A stretch of 33,399 bases of DNA from Prevotellaceae bacterium (lineage in GTDB: Bacteria; Bacteroidota; Bacteroidia; Bacteroidales; Bacteroidaceae): positions 1-33,399 of the forward strand of contig JAUNOM010000027.1 of NCBI GenBank assembly GCA_030531085.1, in the 5' to 3' direction. The notes below the pieces were generated by a model that was not told the DNA's origin, made no database searches, and saw only the letters and a list, made by a program, of their open reading frames with translations. The translations under genes and the position numbers were made by a program. How positions within the stretch are numbered: position 1 is the first letter of the stretch; every line of letters starts with the position of its first letter. This document shows positions 8,623-17,375 of this stretch, in pieces.

Positions 8623-11427
8623 ATGTCACCAGAAGAAAAAGCGCGTTTAGTGATAGATGAAAAACTCAACCAAGCTGGTTGGGTTGTTCAAGATATGAAA
8701 GACTTTAATCGTTACGCATCATTGGGTGTGGCTGTCAGAGAGTACAGGACAAATGATGGTGACGAGGTGGACTATGCCCTTTTTGTTGAAGGAGAACCTG
8801 TTGGGCTCATTGAAGCAAAGGCAGAAGAAGAGGGCGTCCATTTGTCGTCAAAGGCAAGTGAGCAGAATCTCCGGTACGTCAAGTCTGGGTTAAAGGGAAA
8901 CTATGATAAAAAGGATATGCGCTTTATCTATGAAGCCACAAACATAATCATTGAATTCACAGATTTGCGTGATCCCAAACCTCGCCTAAGGACTATCTAT
9001 AATTTCCACCGTCCCGAAAGTTTGTTGGAACTTATAAAGGATTACAAATATAATGGCAATAAGACATTGCGGGGAAGGATGCAGGAATTTCCTGATTTAC
9101 CCAAAGCAAACTTCCGCCAGTGTCAGACCACAGCAATCACACAACTGGAGCAATCCTTTTCCAACAACAACCCTCGTGCCTTAATCCAAATGGCAACTGG
9201 TGCGGGCAAGACTTTCACGGCAATCACCAACACCTATCGTTTGCTTAAATTTGCGAAGGCTAAACGTGTGTTGTTTTTGGTTGACACTAAAAATCTTGGA
9301 GAACAGGCAGAGCGTGAGTACAAAAATTTCCAGCCATACGACAGCACATCCAAATTAAGTGAGCTATACAATGTCCAGCGCATTCAAACCTCGAATATAC
9401 CAACCGAAACAAAAATTTGTATCTCCACCATCCAACGAGTATATTCCATGCTCCGTGGTGAGATTGACAAGTTCGTAGATGATGCAGATGAAGAATCAGG
9501 CAGCGTATATAATGGCTCGCCACGCGAAGTCACATACAACAAGACATATCCGCCGGAATTCTTTGATGTGATCATCATTGATGAGTGTCACCGTTCCATA
9601 TACAATCTTTGGAGACAGGTGCTTGATTACTTTGACGCTTTTCTTGTTGGATTGACAGCCACGCCCAACAAAGACACTTTTGCCTTCTTTAATCAGAATG
9701 TGGTGAGCGAATACACCCATGAGCAAGCCGTAAACGACGGAGTGAATGTTGGCGCTTTTGGTACTTTTGTCATAGAGACCAAAAAGTCAAAGCAAGGAGG
9801 TATGATTGCCTCTATCAACCAAAAAATAGAGGTGCGTGACAAACGTACTCGTCTTCAGAAATGGGAATCTGCCGATGAAGAAATTTCTTATGTTGGAAAG
9901 GAATTGGATAACTCTGTGGTAAATAAATCACAGATACGTTTGATATTGCAGACCTTCAAGGCCAACTGGCAAAAGTGGGAATATTTCAAGGATAGAAAGG
10001 AACTGCCCAAGACGCTGATATTTGCCAAAAACGACAGTCATGCAGCAGACATAGTGGAAATAGCCCGTGAGGTGTTCGGAGAGGGAAATGATTTCTGCAA
10101 GAAAATCACTTACACTTCCGAAGAGGACGAACAGAGTCTGCTTTATGCCTATCGCAATGAATACAATCCAAGGATTGCCGTCACGGTGTCAAAGATTGCG
10201 ACAGGCACAGATGTAAAAGCTATCGAGATACTTGTTTTCATGCGCGACATTCGTAGCGAAAACTATTACGAGCAGATGCTTGGACGTGCCCGGCGTACAC
10301 TTGGTAAGGAGGAACTTATAAAGTCTTCACCTTCAGCTCATTCGTGTAAGTTGGGGTATGTGATCGTTGATGCCGTTGGTGTAACGAAATCGGAAAAGAT
10401 GTCGCGAGGCAAATGTGGTGGAGACTCACAACCCTCTATCCCTTTCAAGAAGCTCTTGGACAATGTGGTTACCGGAGACATTAGTGAGGAGACCTTTGGT
10501 ACTCTTGCTACAAGAATAGAGCGTTTGGGCAAGATTCTGACAGACAAGGAGCGTGAAAAGTTCAAATCCATCTCAGGTAATGTTGATATTCAAGATTTGG
10601 TGGTAGCTATGAAGAAAGCCCATGACACAGACGAAGTTGAAGAGACTATTAAGCGTGAGCACAAAGACTTCAATACGCTTTCGCCAAAAGCGCAAGACGA
10701 TATTCGCAAGGACATCATAAAGGAAAGATGTAAACGTGCTTCCATGCCACTCCACCAGCCTGAGGTCAGAAGATTCTTGATGACGATAAGAAGTTCAAAT
10801 GAGCAAACTATCGACCCGGCTCTTGACTCCTTGATAAACGCAGGGTTTACCGATGATGTTGACACCAACAAAGACAGCATACGTCAGACGCTTAAGGAAT
10901 TTATCAATAAGCATAAGGACGAGATAACAGCCTTGCAGATTATCTATAATCAGGAATTCAGACACCGTCACCTGACGGAAGCGATGATAAAAGACCTCTA
11001 TGAAGAGATGAAACGCTACAATGCCTCGCTGCAGCAGGATTTGATATTCTCTGCTTATGAGACAGAGAAGAAATCTGTTCTGAGAGAGCTTGTTGATATC
11101 ATTCAAATTATCCGTTATGAATGGATGCAGATACCAGAACTGATACCATTCGCTGACGGAGTACGCAAACGGTACAAAGATTGGATATTCGACAAGAACA
11201 AGAACAAAGGCGGTGCGCGTGGCGCAAGTTCTGAGCCATTTACTTCGGAGCAAATGGCATGGCTTGAAATGATTCGCGACTATATCGCTAAGAATGCAAG
11301 CATGAAAGTCGAAGCACTGGAACTTGGCGTGTTCAAGAAAAATGGCGGCGCGGCAAAGTTCTTCCGACTGTTCGGCAACCAATGGGAAATTATTATAAAC
11401 GAGATGAACGATGCTCTTGTGGCATAA
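8623..11427 (+). CDS. hsdR: Type I restriction enzyme R subunit (EcoEI-like)
   Basis: HsdR is the ATP-dependent translocase and nuclease subunit of a type I restriction complex. The 934-residue protein has an N-terminal PD-(D/E)XK nuclease site (D50, E64-A-K66), the SF2 motor motifs ATGAGKT (191-197), DECH (320-323) and LTATP (near 344), a second RecA-like lobe with ATGTDVKAIEILVFMR and QMLGRARR, and a C-terminal region that would contact HsdM. Layout and length match the EcoEI (type IB) subfamily. All key residues are present, so it is predicted active. It is followed 6 bp later by hsdM. Confidence 0.95.
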   Translation: MSPEEKARLVIDEKLNQAGWVVQDMKDFNRYASLGVAVREYRTNDGDEVDYALFVEGEPVGLIEAKAEEEGVHLSSKASEQNLRYVKSGLKGNYDKKDMRFIYEATNIIIEFTDLRDPKPRLRTIYNFHRPESLLELIKDYKYNGNKTLRGRMQEFPDLPKANFRQCQTTAITQLEQSFSNNNPRALIQMATGAGKTFTAITNTYRLLKFAKAKRVLFLVDTKNLGEQAEREYKNFQPYDSTSKLSELYNVQRIQTSNIPTETKICISTIQRVYSMLRGEIDKFVDDADEESGSVYNGSPREVTYNKTYPPEFFDVIIIDECHRSIYNLWRQVLDYFDAFLVGLTATPNKDTFAFFNQNVVSEYTHEQAVNDGVNVGAFGTFVIETKKSKQGGMIASINQKIEVRDKRTRLQKWESADEEISYVGKELDNSVVNKSQIRLILQTFKANWQKWEYFKDRKELPKTLIFAKNDSHAADIVEIAREVFGEGNDFCKKITYTSEEDEQSLLYAYRNEYNPRIAVTVSKIATGTDVKAIEILVFMRDIRSENYYEQMLGRARRTLGKEELIKSSPSAHSCKLGYVIVDAVGVTKSEKMSRGKCGGDSQPSIPFKKLLDNVVTGDISEETFGTLATRIERLGKILTDKEREKFKSISGNVDIQDLVVAMKKAHDTDEVEETIKREHKDFNTLSPKAQDDIRKDIIKERCKRASMPLHQPEVRRFLMTIRSSNEQTIDPALDSLINAGFTDDVDTNKDSIRQTLKEFINKHKDEITALQIIYNQEFRHRHLTEAMIKDLYEEMKRYNASLQQDLIFSAYETEKKSVLRELVDIIQIIRYEWMQIPELIPFADGVRKRYKDWIFDKNKNKGGARGASSEPFTSEQMAWLEMIRDYIAKNASMKVEALELGVFKKNGGAAKFFRLFGNQWEIIINEMNDALVA

Positions 11428-11433
11428 CAATAT

Positions 11434-12954
11434 ATGGCAGACAATACGATAAGCAACAAAGTATGGCAAATCGCCACTGTCCTGATGGATGGCGGTGTGT
11501 CCAATAGTGATTATTTGGAGCAAATCACATTCTTGCTCTTCTTGAAGATGGTGGATGAGAACTCTCACATGCCAACACCTTTTCGTTGGAAAGGCATAGA
11601 ACTTCCTGATGATTGTCAATGGGATTTACTTATATCCAAGAATGGTGAGGCACTGAAAGACCACTATAATCAAATTCTGACCACGTTGTCAAAGAAGACG
11701 GGTATGATTGGCGAAATCTATCGTGGTGCTCAAAATAAAATTTCCTCTCCAGTCCATTTGCGCAAGGTGATTGACATGATAAATGGTATTGAATGGAACT
11801 CTTTGAGCGAAGATGTCAAAGGCGATATTTACGAGAGTCTTTTGGAAAAGATTGCTCAAGACACCAAAAGCGGCGCAGGTCAGTATTTCACCCCGCGAGC
11901 CTTGATCAAAACCATTGTGAAGTGTGTCAATCCCCAGTTGGGAAAGACCATTGCCGACCCATGTTGTGGCTCTGGAGGCTTCCTGCTCGCTGCTAAATCG
12001 TATATGGATGAGCAGAATCCTGGTGAGGAAGAGAACGAGAAACTGAAATACAGCACGTTCTATGGCAACGAGATAGTACCGAATACTTACCGTATGTGTT
12101 TGATGAATCTCTTACTTCATGGCATCGGTGAGTTCGGAGGAGAGCCTCCTATCAAGTGTGTTGATAGCCTAGCCTCGCAGTCTGGTGACAGTGATTTGCG
12201 TGATTACGTGATGACCAATCCTCCGTTTGGAAAGAAGTCTTCTACCATGATAGAGGTGGTTGAAAAGGACAAGGAAACTGGCGAAGAGGTAGTAAAACTG
12301 AAACGTGAGCAGGACAACTATGTCCGCAACGATTTTATAGCCGTAACCTCAAACAAACAACTCAACTTCGTTCAGCATATCAAATCAATGTTGAAAATCG
12401 GTGGCACAGCCGCTGTTGTCCTGCCCGACAATGTTCTGTTTGAGGGTGGTGCTGGTGAAACGATACGTAAGAATCTGCTTGCATCATGCGACCTACACAC
12501 CATCTTACGCTTGCCAACCGGCATATTCTATGCACAGGGGGTTAAGGCCAACGTGTTGTTCTTCGAGAAGAAACCCACAACAAGCACCCATCAGACCAAA
12601 GAGGTGTGGATATATGACTACCGCACGAACATCAAGCATACATTGAAGCAAAATCCGCTTACGGAGAGTAGCCTTGACGATTTTGTCGCTTGCTACAAGC
12701 CCGATGACAGATACCACCGGGTGGAAACATATAATGCGGAAACCAACCCGACAGGTCGTTGGCGCAAGTTTTCTTACGAAGAGCTTATCAGCCGTGACAA
12801 GACCAGCCTTGATATAACATGGCTGAAGTCGGGTGAAGAACAGGATGATTGCACGCTTGCCGAGTTGCTGGACATTATCGAAGAGAAAAGTAAAAACATT
12901 AACAATGCCGTAGCAGAGTTGAAGAAACTGATGGCTAATATATCCGAGGAATAA
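11434..12954 (+). CDS. hsdM: Type I modification methyltransferase subunit M
   Basis: HsdM transfers a methyl group from S-adenosylmethionine to adenine N6 in the sequence chosen by HsdS, and pairs with HsdS in the methyltransferase and with HsdR for restriction. The 506-residue protein has an N-terminal helical HsdM domain, the SAM-binding motif DPCCGSGGF (from D175) and the catalytic motif NPPFG (from N262). The block SGAGQYFTPRALI before motif I is typical of the family. It starts 6 bp after the hsdR stop. It appears intact. Confidence 0.96.
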   Translation: MADNTISNKVWQIATVLMDGGVSNSDYLEQITFLLFLKMVDENSHMPTPFRWKGIELPDDCQWDLLISKNGEALKDHYNQILTTLSKKTGMIGEIYRGAQNKISSPVHLRKVIDMINGIEWNSLSEDVKGDIYESLLEKIAQDTKSGAGQYFTPRALIKTIVKCVNPQLGKTIADPCCGSGGFLLAAKSYMDEQNPGEEENEKLKYSTFYGNEIVPNTYRMCLMNLLLHGIGEFGGEPPIKCVDSLASQSGDSDLRDYVMTNPPFGKKSSTMIEVVEKDKETGEEVVKLKREQDNYVRNDFIAVTSNKQLNFVQHIKSMLKIGGTAAVVLPDNVLFEGGAGETIRKNLLASCDLHTILRLPTGIFYAQGVKANVLFFEKKPTTSTHQTKEVWIYDYRTNIKHTLKQNPLTESSLDDFVACYKPDDRYHRVETYNAETNPTGRWRKFSYEELISRDKTSLDITWLKSGEEQDDCTLAELLDIIEEKSKNINNAVAELKKLMANISEE

Positions 12955-12997
12955 AAATGCCGCCGGATAGGTGTCTAATTGTAAAAATGATGCGTCT

Positions 12998-14062
12998 ATG
13001 TCAACAGAGTTAACAAACATACAAGAGCGAGATTACAACGAAATACTGCTACAAGCCGTAGCAGTTATCGAATCATCTCGCTCGCAAATCGCTCGCAAAC
13101 TAAACGAATCAGTTTCTAATGCTTACTGGAACATTGGAAAGCTTTTGTATGATAGGAAGTTAGAGGGCAAGCATGGAGATAGTGTCGTAAAAAGGTTGTC
13201 CTATGACTTGAAAACAAGATTCCCTCATATAGGACTTTCGCCACGCCAACTATGGAATATGAAGAAATTCTATGTCCGTTACTCCAATGCCGACCCAAAA
13301 CTGCTACAGAGCGTGGCAGTTTTGCCGTGGTCGCATAATTTGTTGTTGCTCAATAAGAATGTAGATGATGGCGCGACAATGTTTTATGCCCACGAAACTG
13401 TTGCCAAGCACTGGAATCGCGACCTATTACTCAATGCAATTAACATGAAGATGCATGAGACGCATAAACTTGTTCCACTTGACAACAATTTCTCACGTGT
13501 ATTGTCAGCTGAACAAGCAGCCTATGCTAATGAGGTGTTCAAAGACAGATACAATCTCGGCTTTTTGGGTGCGACCAATCCTATTCTTGAATTAGAACTG
13601 GAGAGCCGGCTGGTTTCTAAAATCACCCGCTTCTTGATGGAATTGGGCAAAGGCTTCACTTTCATTGGCAACCAGCACGTGTTGGAGTATAACGGCAAGG
13701 AAAGCCGTGTGGATATGCTGTTCTTCCACAGAGGCTTGCGAGCCCTTATTGCTATCGACCTAAAAATTGGAATATTCAAACCTGAATATGCAGGAAAGAT
13801 GAATTACTATCTTTCACTGCTTGATCGCTTGGAGCGTGGCGAAAACGAGAATCGTTCTATTGGTATCATACTTTGTGCAGAAAAAGACCATGTTGATGTG
13901 GAACTTGCGCTCGAAGATTTCCATAAGCCCATTGGCGTTGCTGACTATTCTTTGATTGTACCAAAAGAAGAACTGCAAAAAGTCCTCACTGACGAAATAC
14001 GTGCATTCGAGGAAGATGTAGAGAGCAGCAAACGCTTGGAAGAAGATAAAAAGAATGATTAA
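12998..14062 (+). CDS. DUF1016/YhcG-type PD-(D/E)XK nuclease family protein
   Basis: The protein has about 354 residues in two parts: an N-terminal DUF1016 domain (ARKLNESVSNAYWNIGKLL, LSPRQLWNMKKFY, LPWSHNLLLL) and a C-terminal PDDEXK nuclease domain with D239 in SRVDMLFF and D254-L-K256 as the likely catalytic residues. YhcG-type genes are often found beside type I restriction loci. The exact role is not established; DNA cleavage or repair linked to restriction is a guess. It starts 43 bp after hsdM and its stop overlaps a possible hsdS start by 8 bp, so it is in the operon. The frame is open to a GTG at 12971, but the ATG at 12998 gives a better N-terminus. Confidence 0.85.
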   Translation: MSTELTNIQERDYNEILLQAVAVIESSRSQIARKLNESVSNAYWNIGKLLYDRKLEGKHGDSVVKRLSYDLKTRFPHIGLSPRQLWNMKKFYVRYSNADPKLLQSVAVLPWSHNLLLLNKNVDDGATMFYAHETVAKHWNRDLLLNAINMKMHETHKLVPLDNNFSRVLSAEQAAYANEVFKDRYNLGFLGATNPILELELESRLVSKITRFLMELGKGFTFIGNQHVLEYNGKESRVDMLFFHRGLRALIAIDLKIGIFKPEYAGKMNYYLSLLDRLERGENENRSIGIILCAEKDHVDVELALEDFHKPIGVADYSLIVPKEELQKVLTDEIRAFEEDVESSKRLEEDKKND

Positions 14063-14063
14063 G

Positions 14064-15494
14064 ATGGACACTAAGCAATTACGTCAAAAGATACTCGACC
14101 TTGCCATTCATGGTAAGCTCGTGCCACAAGACCCGAACGATGAACCTGCATCTGTCTTGCTTGAACGAATCAAAGCAGAGAAAGAACGACTGGTGAAAGA
14201 GGGGAAAATTAAGAAAAGTCGAAAGCCAACCAAGACTTCCGATACGCCCCATTATCCCTACTTGCTGCCGAATGGATGGAAATGGTGCAGGTTGGAAGAT
14301 ATTGCATACGTTGCGTCGGGTAGTACACCTGAAAAGAGTGCCTTTGAGTCTATAGAAGTGCCTTATTTAAAAATGTACAATCTTCGCAATCAGAAAATTG
14401 ACTTTGAGTTTCATCCGCAATATATAAAGCGAGAGGTTCACGAAGGCAAACTGAAACGCTCCATGGCTGTTACTGGCGATTTGTTGATGAACATTGTTGG
14501 GCCACCACTGGGAAAGCTGGCTATAATACCAGACACCATACGAGAATGTAATTTCAATCAAGCGGCAGTGATGATAAGACCTTATTTGTATAAGGACGTA
14601 ATCAACGTATATCTTTTCTGCTATTTGGAAGAAATGTCTGAAATAAATTCTATAACAACAAAAGGAACAGCAGGACAAGACAACATTTCTTTGACACAAT
14701 CTCAAAACATGAGAATAGCCTTGCCTCCACTTGCCGAGCAACGGCGAATAGTGGAAGACGTGGAACATTGGTTTGCTTTAATTGACCAAATAGAGCAAGG
14801 TAAAGCCGATTTGCAGACTGCCATCAAGCAAGCCAAAAGCAAAATCCTTGACTTCGCCATTCATGGCAAACTCGTACCGCAAGCCCCGAATGACGAGTCT
14901 GCCATCGAACTGTTGAAGCGCATAAATCCCGACTTCACACCTTGTGATAACGGGCATAGTGAGAAGTTACCACAAGGATGGTATCAAACAAAATTAGGGA
15001 CAATTGGAATATGGCAATCTGGTGGTACACCTAGCCGTTCAAATAAATCTTATTATGGTGGAAATATACCATGGCTTAAAACAGGAGATTTAAATGACGG
15101 ATTGATTACGGATATTCCAGAAAGCATAACAGAAGAGGCTGTCTCAAATTCTTCTGCTAAAATCAATCCTACAGGGAGTGTGTTAATTGCAATGTATGGA
15201 GCAACTATTGGGAAATTAGGAATATTAACTTTCCCGGCAACCACAAATCAAGCATGTTGCGCTTGTATAGAGTTTAATGCCATTATTCAATTATACCTCT
15301 TTTATTTCCTATTGTCGGAAAGAAGTGCATTTATATCAAAAGGAGGAGGTGGAGCACAACCCAATATATCAAAAGAAATAATTGTAAATACATTTATTCC
15401 TTTGCCACCTCTTAGTGAACAACAACGTATTGTTCAAAAAATAGAAGAACTATTTTCTGTTCTGGATAATATTCAAAATGCCTTAGAAGTGTAA
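14064..15494 (+). CDS. hsdS: Type I specificity subunit S, expressed copy
   Basis: HsdS recognises the bipartite DNA target of the type I complex, each half read by one target-recognition domain (TRD). The 476 residues read: N-terminal conserved segment (ILDLAIHGKLVPQDPNDEP, 1-58), TRD1 (about 60-215), central conserved helix (LPPLAEQRRIV, WFALIDQIEQGKADLQTA, then a second copy of the AIHGKLVPQ block, about 216-290), TRD2 with SGGTPSRSNKSYYGG (about 300-445), and a C-terminal helix with PLSEQQRIVQKIEELF. An ATG at 14055 overlapping the previous stop is an alternative start. This is the only hsdS copy with an intact N-terminus behind the operon promoter. Inverted repeats shared with the silent copy lie precisely before TRD1 (14242-14255) and TRD2 (14916-14957), so either TRD can be exchanged by DNA inversion. 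TRD2 is visibly more AT-rich than its surroundings. Confidence 0.93.
   Translation: MDTKQLRQKILDLAIHGKLVPQDPNDEPASVLLERIKAEKERLVKEGKIKKSRKPTKTSDTPHYPYLLPNGWKWCRLEDIAYVASGSTPEKSAFESIEVPYLKMYNLRNQKIDFEFHPQYIKREVHEGKLKRSMAVTGDLLMNIVGPPLGKLAIIPDTIRECNFNQAAVMIRPYLYKDVINVYLFCYLEEMSEINSITTKGTAGQDNISLTQSQNMRIALPPLAEQRRIVEDVEHWFALIDQIEQGKADLQTAIKQAKSKILDFAIHGKLVPQAPNDESAIELLKRINPDFTPCDNGHSEKLPQGWYQTKLGTIGIWQSGGTPSRSNKSYYGGNIPWLKTGDLNDGLITDIPESITEEAVSNSSAKINPTGSVLIAMYGATIGKLGILTFPATTNQACCACIEFNAIIQLYLFYFLLSERSAFISKGGGGAQPNISKEIIVNTFIPLPPLSEQQRIVQKIEELFSVLDNIQNALEV
14242..14255 (+). repeat. Inverted repeat IR1, expressed-copy side (TRD1 border)
   Basis: ATACGCCCCATTAT is repeated in reverse orientation at 18030-18043 upstream of the silent hsdS. 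It lies at codon 60 of hsdS, exactly where the conserved N-terminus gives way to TRD1 (TPHY in both copies, same frame). Inversion between the two sites would move the silent TRD1-TRD2 set behind the hsdS start. Confidence 0.75.
14781..14818 (+). repeat. 38-bp identity block within the central hsdS repeat
   Basis: These 38 bases (encoding IDQIEQGKADLQT) recur exactly in inverted orientation at 17473-17510 in the silent copy. They are part of a roughly 190-bp imperfect inverted repeat (14767-14957 against 17334-17524) covering the central conserved helix of both hsdS copies. Confidence 0.8.
14916..14957 (+). repeat. Inverted repeat IR2, expressed-copy side (TRD2 border)
   Basis: This is a perfect 42-bp inverted repeat with 17334-17375. 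It encodes the segment ending INPDFTPCDNGH just before TRD2. Identity stops at the first bases of the TRD2 linker on one side and one base before AAGCGC on the other, which marks it as the likely crossover region. Inversion of the roughly 2.5 kb between the sites would swap TRD2 and flip the recombinase gene. Confidence 0.85.
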
Positions 15495-15513
15495 TCAAAT
15501 ACACTTCTAAAGG
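15481..15513. terminator. Hairpin between convergent hsdS and recombinase genes
   Basis: CCTTAGAAGTGTA (15481-15493) pairs with TACACTTCTAAAGG (15500-15513) with one bulged base, around a 6-nt loop. It overlaps the last codons of hsdS and sits 12 bp from the recombinase stop, so it may stop transcription from both sides. No long T-run follows, so confidence is moderate. Confidence 0.5.
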
Positions 15514-15524
15514 CTGATGTGACT

Positions 15525-16328
15525 TTACCAGTTCACCACTTTATCCACAATCTTCTGTTGCTCGCTGGCAGTCCTGCGAAGATAGATACGAGTGGTTTCT
15601 ATGCTTTCATGTCCCATAAGGTCGGCAAGTAGAGCAAGGTCGTTAAAACGTTCAAGGAAGTTTTTAGCGAAACGGTGACGGAATGAATGAGGATAAACGA
15701 CTTCCTTGTTCATTCCGTATTTTTCAGCGAAGTGCTTGAGTTGGGAGGCTATACCACGAGTGGTAATACGTTGTCCAAAACGGTTCAAGAAGATATAGCC
15801 AGACGTTAGACCTTGATTCTGCAACCATTTCATAGCCTCTATTCGTAAGTTTTTGGGGATGTATAGCCGTCGAATCTTTCCGCCTTTGCTATACAAATCA
15901 AGATAGCCCACCGATACATGCTCCACCTTGATATGGAGTAATTCGCTCACTCTGGCACCTGTGGCAGCCATAAACCATACGATGAAATACCATTCATCAT
16001 AACCATCAGCCTTAAGTTTGGCTTTGAGAAACTTGTAATCGGCATCACTGATTACATTCTCCAAGAAGTTCTTTTGCTGCACTTTGACAAACTTCACTTT
16101 CAGCTTGTCTTGCTTCGTGAATTCCAAATACTTGTTGATGCCTTGCAGACGGAGGTTTACCGTCTGCGGTTTGAAGTTCTCTACGAGATAACCCTTGTAC
16201 GCCAAGAGATTCTTCTTGTTCACCTCCCCATAGTGGTTGAGGAAATACTGCACCGTCCATACATACGATGTCACGGTGTTCTTTGCAAGATTAGTCTTGC
16301 TCAAATAGTTTTTGAATTTTGTTACCAT
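15525..16328 (-). CDS. Tyrosine recombinase, probable hsdS invertase
   Basis: This is a 267-residue tyrosine recombinase with an N-terminal SAM-like core-binding domain (KNTVTSYVWTVQYFLNHYGE) and a C-terminal catalytic domain. The catalytic set is complete: R126 (GARVSELL), a lysine near 148-151 (SKGGK), H214 and R217 (HSFRHRF), H240 (LMGHES) and nucleophile Y249 (TRIYLRR). Related recombinases beside type I loci in Bacteroidetes and other bacteria carry out hsdS inversion, and its position between the hsdS copies, inside the segment bounded by the IR1 and IR2 repeats, fits that job. It is convergent with hsdS and divergent from the orphan TRD cassette. An ordinary element integrase is the alternative, but no other element genes are nearby. 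No clear promoter was found in the 45 bp upstream. Confidence 0.9.
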   Translation of the reverse strand: MVTKFKNYLSKTNLAKNTVTSYVWTVQYFLNHYGEVNKKNLLAYKGYLVENFKPQTVNLRLQGINKYLEFTKQDKLKVKFVKVQQKNFLENVISDADYKFLKAKLKADGYDEWYFIVWFMAATGARVSELLHIKVEHVSVGYLDLYSKGGKIRRLYIPKNLRIEAMKWLQNQGLTSGYIFLNRFGQRITTRGIASQLKHFAEKYGMNKEVVYPHSFRHRFAKNFLERFNDLALLADLMGHESIETTRIYLRRTASEQQKIVDKVVNW

Positions 16329-16373
16329 ATATCATTATTTTAAATGAGACAGGTAACAATATAAGGTTTACGC

Positions 16374-16406
16374 AACGGGCATTATACGCAGTTGCCTGAT
16401 GGATGG
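16374..16406 (+). repeat. Inverted repeat IR3, orphan-cassette side
   Basis: These 33 bases match 17310-17342 in reverse orientation with one mismatch. They cover the NGHYTQLPDGW coding segment at the start of a TRD2. The nine bases AACGGGCAT are common to all three TRD2 borders in the locus (14949-14957, here, and 17334-17342). Confidence 0.8.
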
Positions 16407-16862
16407 CAACGTGCATCAATGTCAGATATATGCTCGTTAGTTGACGGAAAGAAGTTGCAAGGCACAGGATATCCTAACCTCGACGTGAAATATTTGCGTG
16501 GCGAACACGAGGCAAAAACACTTAACTCAGGTAAATTCGTATCAGCCAATACACTAATGATATTGGTGGATGGCGAAAACTCTGGTGAGGTGTTCCGGAC
16601 TCCAATAGATGGTTATCAAGGAAGTACTTTTAAGCAGCTCTCTATCAATGATAATATGAACATCGAGTATGTGTTACAAGTTATCAACTTGCACAGGAAG
16701 ATACTGCGAGAGAATAAGGTTGGCTCTGCCATTCCACATTTGAATAAGAAACTTTTCAAGGCAATTGACGTACCTATTCCACCTTATAAGGAGCAGCAAA
16801 GGATTATAGAAACCGTAAATAAAGCTTTTGTGGCTTTGGATATGATAACGGAGAGTTTATAA
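16374..16862 (+). pseudogene. Silent orphan hsdS TRD2 half-cassette
   Basis: This is a promoterless 3' half of an hsdS gene. It reads in frame from NGHYTQLPDGWQRAS through a third, distinct TRD2 (DGKKLQGTGYPNLDVKYLRG, then SAIPHLNKKLFKAIDVPIPP) to a C-terminal helix (KEQQRIIETVNKAF) and a stop at 16862. It has no N-terminal conserved region, no TRD1 and no plausible start codon; the TTG at 16392 is simply the Leu of QLPDGW. It is in the same orientation as hsdS and tail-to-tail with the silent hsdS, whose stop is 3 bp away. It should be read only after inversion places it behind a TRD1, so it is a storage cassette rather than a degenerate gene. Confidence 0.85.
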
Positions 16863-17309
16863 GCCCTACATTATCGTATCTAATTGTGCAAAGATGTCGT
16901 GAATGGCATGAACGATTCTTTTTTGCTCTGCTTTTGGTGGTAACGGAATTTCTAACTTTGAATATTCGGAAATCCAATATCGCTTATGGGTGTTGCCAAC
17001 CAATCTGGTAATACTCATAAACATTGCCACATAATCAATCTCAATCTCCTTGTGTATTTTTAGAATCTTCATGGCCGAAGATTTGACCTTGAAAGGGAAA
17101 TCCACTAATTTTGAGTCTGTTGTAAAATCATCAAAGATTATACAAGGAAGATTTGAGTATATGCCTGTATCCTCATTAGTATATCCAATTATGAAAGATT
17201 TACCCGCTGTCAGAACAGGAGTTGAATAAGAGTCATCATAAGCCGTTGAATTTACAATATAAGCTGTAGGTTGTTCATAATCTACAATTTGTTCAAGCCT
17301 ACAAACCGT

Positions 17310-17342
17310 CCATCCATCGGGCAACTGCGTATAATGCCCGTT
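17310..17342 (-). repeat. Inverted repeat IR3, silent-copy side
   Basis: Partner of 16374-16406 (32 of 33 bases). Inversion of about 0.97 kb between them would exchange the orphan TRD2 with the TRD2 of the silent hsdS. It partly overlaps IR2 in the nine bases 17334-17342. Confidence 0.8.
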
Positions 17343-17375
17343 ATCACAAGGTGTGAAGTCGGGATTTATGCGCTT
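17334..17375 (-). repeat. Inverted repeat IR2, silent-copy side
   Basis: Perfect 42-bp partner of 14916-14957, in opposite orientation, placed just before TRD2 of the silent hsdS. Confidence 0.85.

Noticed and set aside
10795-11619. 274-codon open frame on the minus strand across the hsdR end and hsdM start
   Set aside because: Fully antisense to two well-supported genes, with no recognisable domain and a Cys/His-rich composition typical of a shadow frame.
12505-13020. 171-codon minus-strand frame over the hsdM end
   Set aside because: Shadow of hsdM; no motif and no promoter.
15525-16328. Integrase of an integrative element with att sites
   Set aside because: No other element genes lie beside it, and the only matching repeats are at hsdS TRD borders.
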